Shown: piece after piece, positions 6,276-6,588 of the stretch
Numbering within the stretch: the first letter of the stretch is position 1
Layout: each line of letters begins with the position of its first letter
Assembly: GCA_937982605.1 (NCBI GenBank)
Contig: CALJLC010000148.1
Coordinates: forward strand, 1-6,588
Direction of reading: 5' to 3'
DNA length: 6,588 bases
Source: an uncultured Gemmatimonadales bacterium
Lineage (GTDB): Bacteria > Gemmatimonadota > Gemmatimonadetes > Longimicrobiales > Gaopeijiaceae
Notes under the pieces: model-generated
The model's database searches: none
What the model saw: the letters and a program-made list of their open reading frames with translations, nothing else
What the model was told of the DNA's origin: nothing
Position numbers and translations under genes: made by a program

Positions 6276-6588
6276 TTGCCGGGCCCCGCGGCGGGCCGGC
6301 ATGTTGCCCCTCCCGCCAACCCCGGCCGACCCTCGAGGAACGCACGCATCCTCCCCCTGATCCTCGTGGCCGCCTGCGCCGCGCCCGATGCGGACGACGG
6401 AGCGGACTGGCCCCATTACGCCCGGGACCTGGCCGCCTCGAAGTACTCCCCCCTCGACCAGATCGACGCCTCCAACGTCGACTCGCTCGAGATCGCCTGG
6501 ACGTGGGAGTCGGCCGACTACCGACTTCGGGGCGCGCACGCCGGCGCCGAGGTGACCCCGCACTTCCAGGCGACCCCGGTCCAGATCG
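6276..6588 (+). CDS. PQQ-dependent dehydrogenase-like lipoprotein, N-terminal part (start uncertain)
   Basis: An open plus-strand frame runs off the right edge. It encodes a lipoprotein signal (RNARILPLILVAAC, lipobox Cys codon at 6375-6377) and then DWPHYARDLAASKYSPLDQI followed by D-A-S-N-V-D-S-L-E-I-A-W-T-W. The pattern W-P-x-Y-x-x-D-x-A-x-x-[K/R]-Y-S-P-L-x-Q-I-x-x-x-N-V-x-x-L-x-x-A-W marks the first blade of PQQ-binding eight-bladed propeller dehydrogenases (quinoprotein glucose/alcohol dehydrogenase type). H-F-Q-A-T-P-V-Q-I near the end fits the following strand. The enzyme would sit in the periplasm, anchored to a membrane, and pass electrons from alcohol or sugar oxidation to the respiratory chain. 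The start is unclear. The nearest in-frame non-ATG starts are TTG at 6276 (used here, leader of 33 residues before Cys) and GTG at 6234. No in-frame ATG exists. A GAGGA at 6335-6339 sits 8 bases before an ATC at 6348. The substrate and PQQ ligands lie beyond the window. Confidence 0.82.
   Translation, partial: MPGPAAGRHVAPPANPGRPSRNARILPLILVAACAAPDADDGADWPHYARDLAASKYSPLDQIDASNVDSLEIAWTWESADYRLRGAHAGAEVTPHFQATPVQI

Noticed and set aside
6301..6360. ATG frame of 19 codons just upstream of the PQQ lipoprotein
   Set aside because: It has no SD and Pro/Ala-rich content, and ends at once. It is noted only as a possible true start if one base is missing.
6210..6563. 117-codon minus-strand frame in the divergent spacer and PQQ gene
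   Set aside because: It lies opposite the recognisable PQQ propeller sequence and has no family resemblance. A short leader peptide of the S9 operon is not supported.
1..6588. CRISPR arrays, tRNA/rRNA genes, IS elements, defence or phage genes
   Set aside because: No regularly spaced repeats, transposase, terminal inverted repeats, tRNA cloverleaf or integrase was seen on either strand. Almost all bases are explained by five ordinary genes.

Overview
The window is GC-rich DNA (roughly two-thirds G+C by eye) with dense, almost gap-free coding. It looks like a contig from an uncultured, Gram-negative, Gemmatimonadota-like heterotroph. That assignment is inference. It rests on the high GC, on exported peptidases with Sec signal peptides ending in A-Q-A, on an S9 peptidase carrying an acidic insert followed by an IWHW motif, and on a PQQ-type quinoprotein lipoprotein. 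No rRNA, tRNA or other phylogenetic marker is present.

Four genes lie on the minus strand and are read from right to left. They are an exported S9 (prolyl-oligopeptidase-type) serine peptidase (6185 to 3390), a MATE-family multidrug/metabolite exporter (3433 to 1931, overlapping the peptidase by 44 bases), an exported M20/AbgB-like metallo-amidohydrolase (1799 to 153, after a 131-base gap with its own Shine-Dalgarno), and the first 45 codons of a probable class I methyltransferase (151 to 17). The last gene starts one base after the amidohydrolase stop. On the opposite strand, at the right edge, the start of a PQQ-dependent dehydrogenase-like lipoprotein diverges from the S9 peptidase and runs off the window. 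The roughly 90-150 bases between these two starts must hold the divergent promoters, but no convincing -35/-10 boxes are visible.

The two hydrolases would act outside the cytoplasm on peptides or N-acyl/aminobenzoyl-type amides. The MATE protein would export small molecules from the inner membrane. The arrangement fits a peptide/amide scavenging neighbourhood with a housekeeping exporter. I see no precursor peptide, toxin, defence or mobile gene, so I do not claim a new system.

The most certain oddity is technical. Bases 1-16 are an exact piece of the Illumina TruSeq adapter, so the left end is an untrimmed assembly edge and the truncation of the methyltransferase is not biological. The last six bases also match the start of the complementary adapter, although there they fit a natural reading too. 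Biological points worth a second look are a Cys-to-Glu change at an expected metal-ligand position of the amidohydrolase, the long acidic insert in the S9 propeller, and the lack of a standard start codon next to the lipoprotein signal of the PQQ gene.
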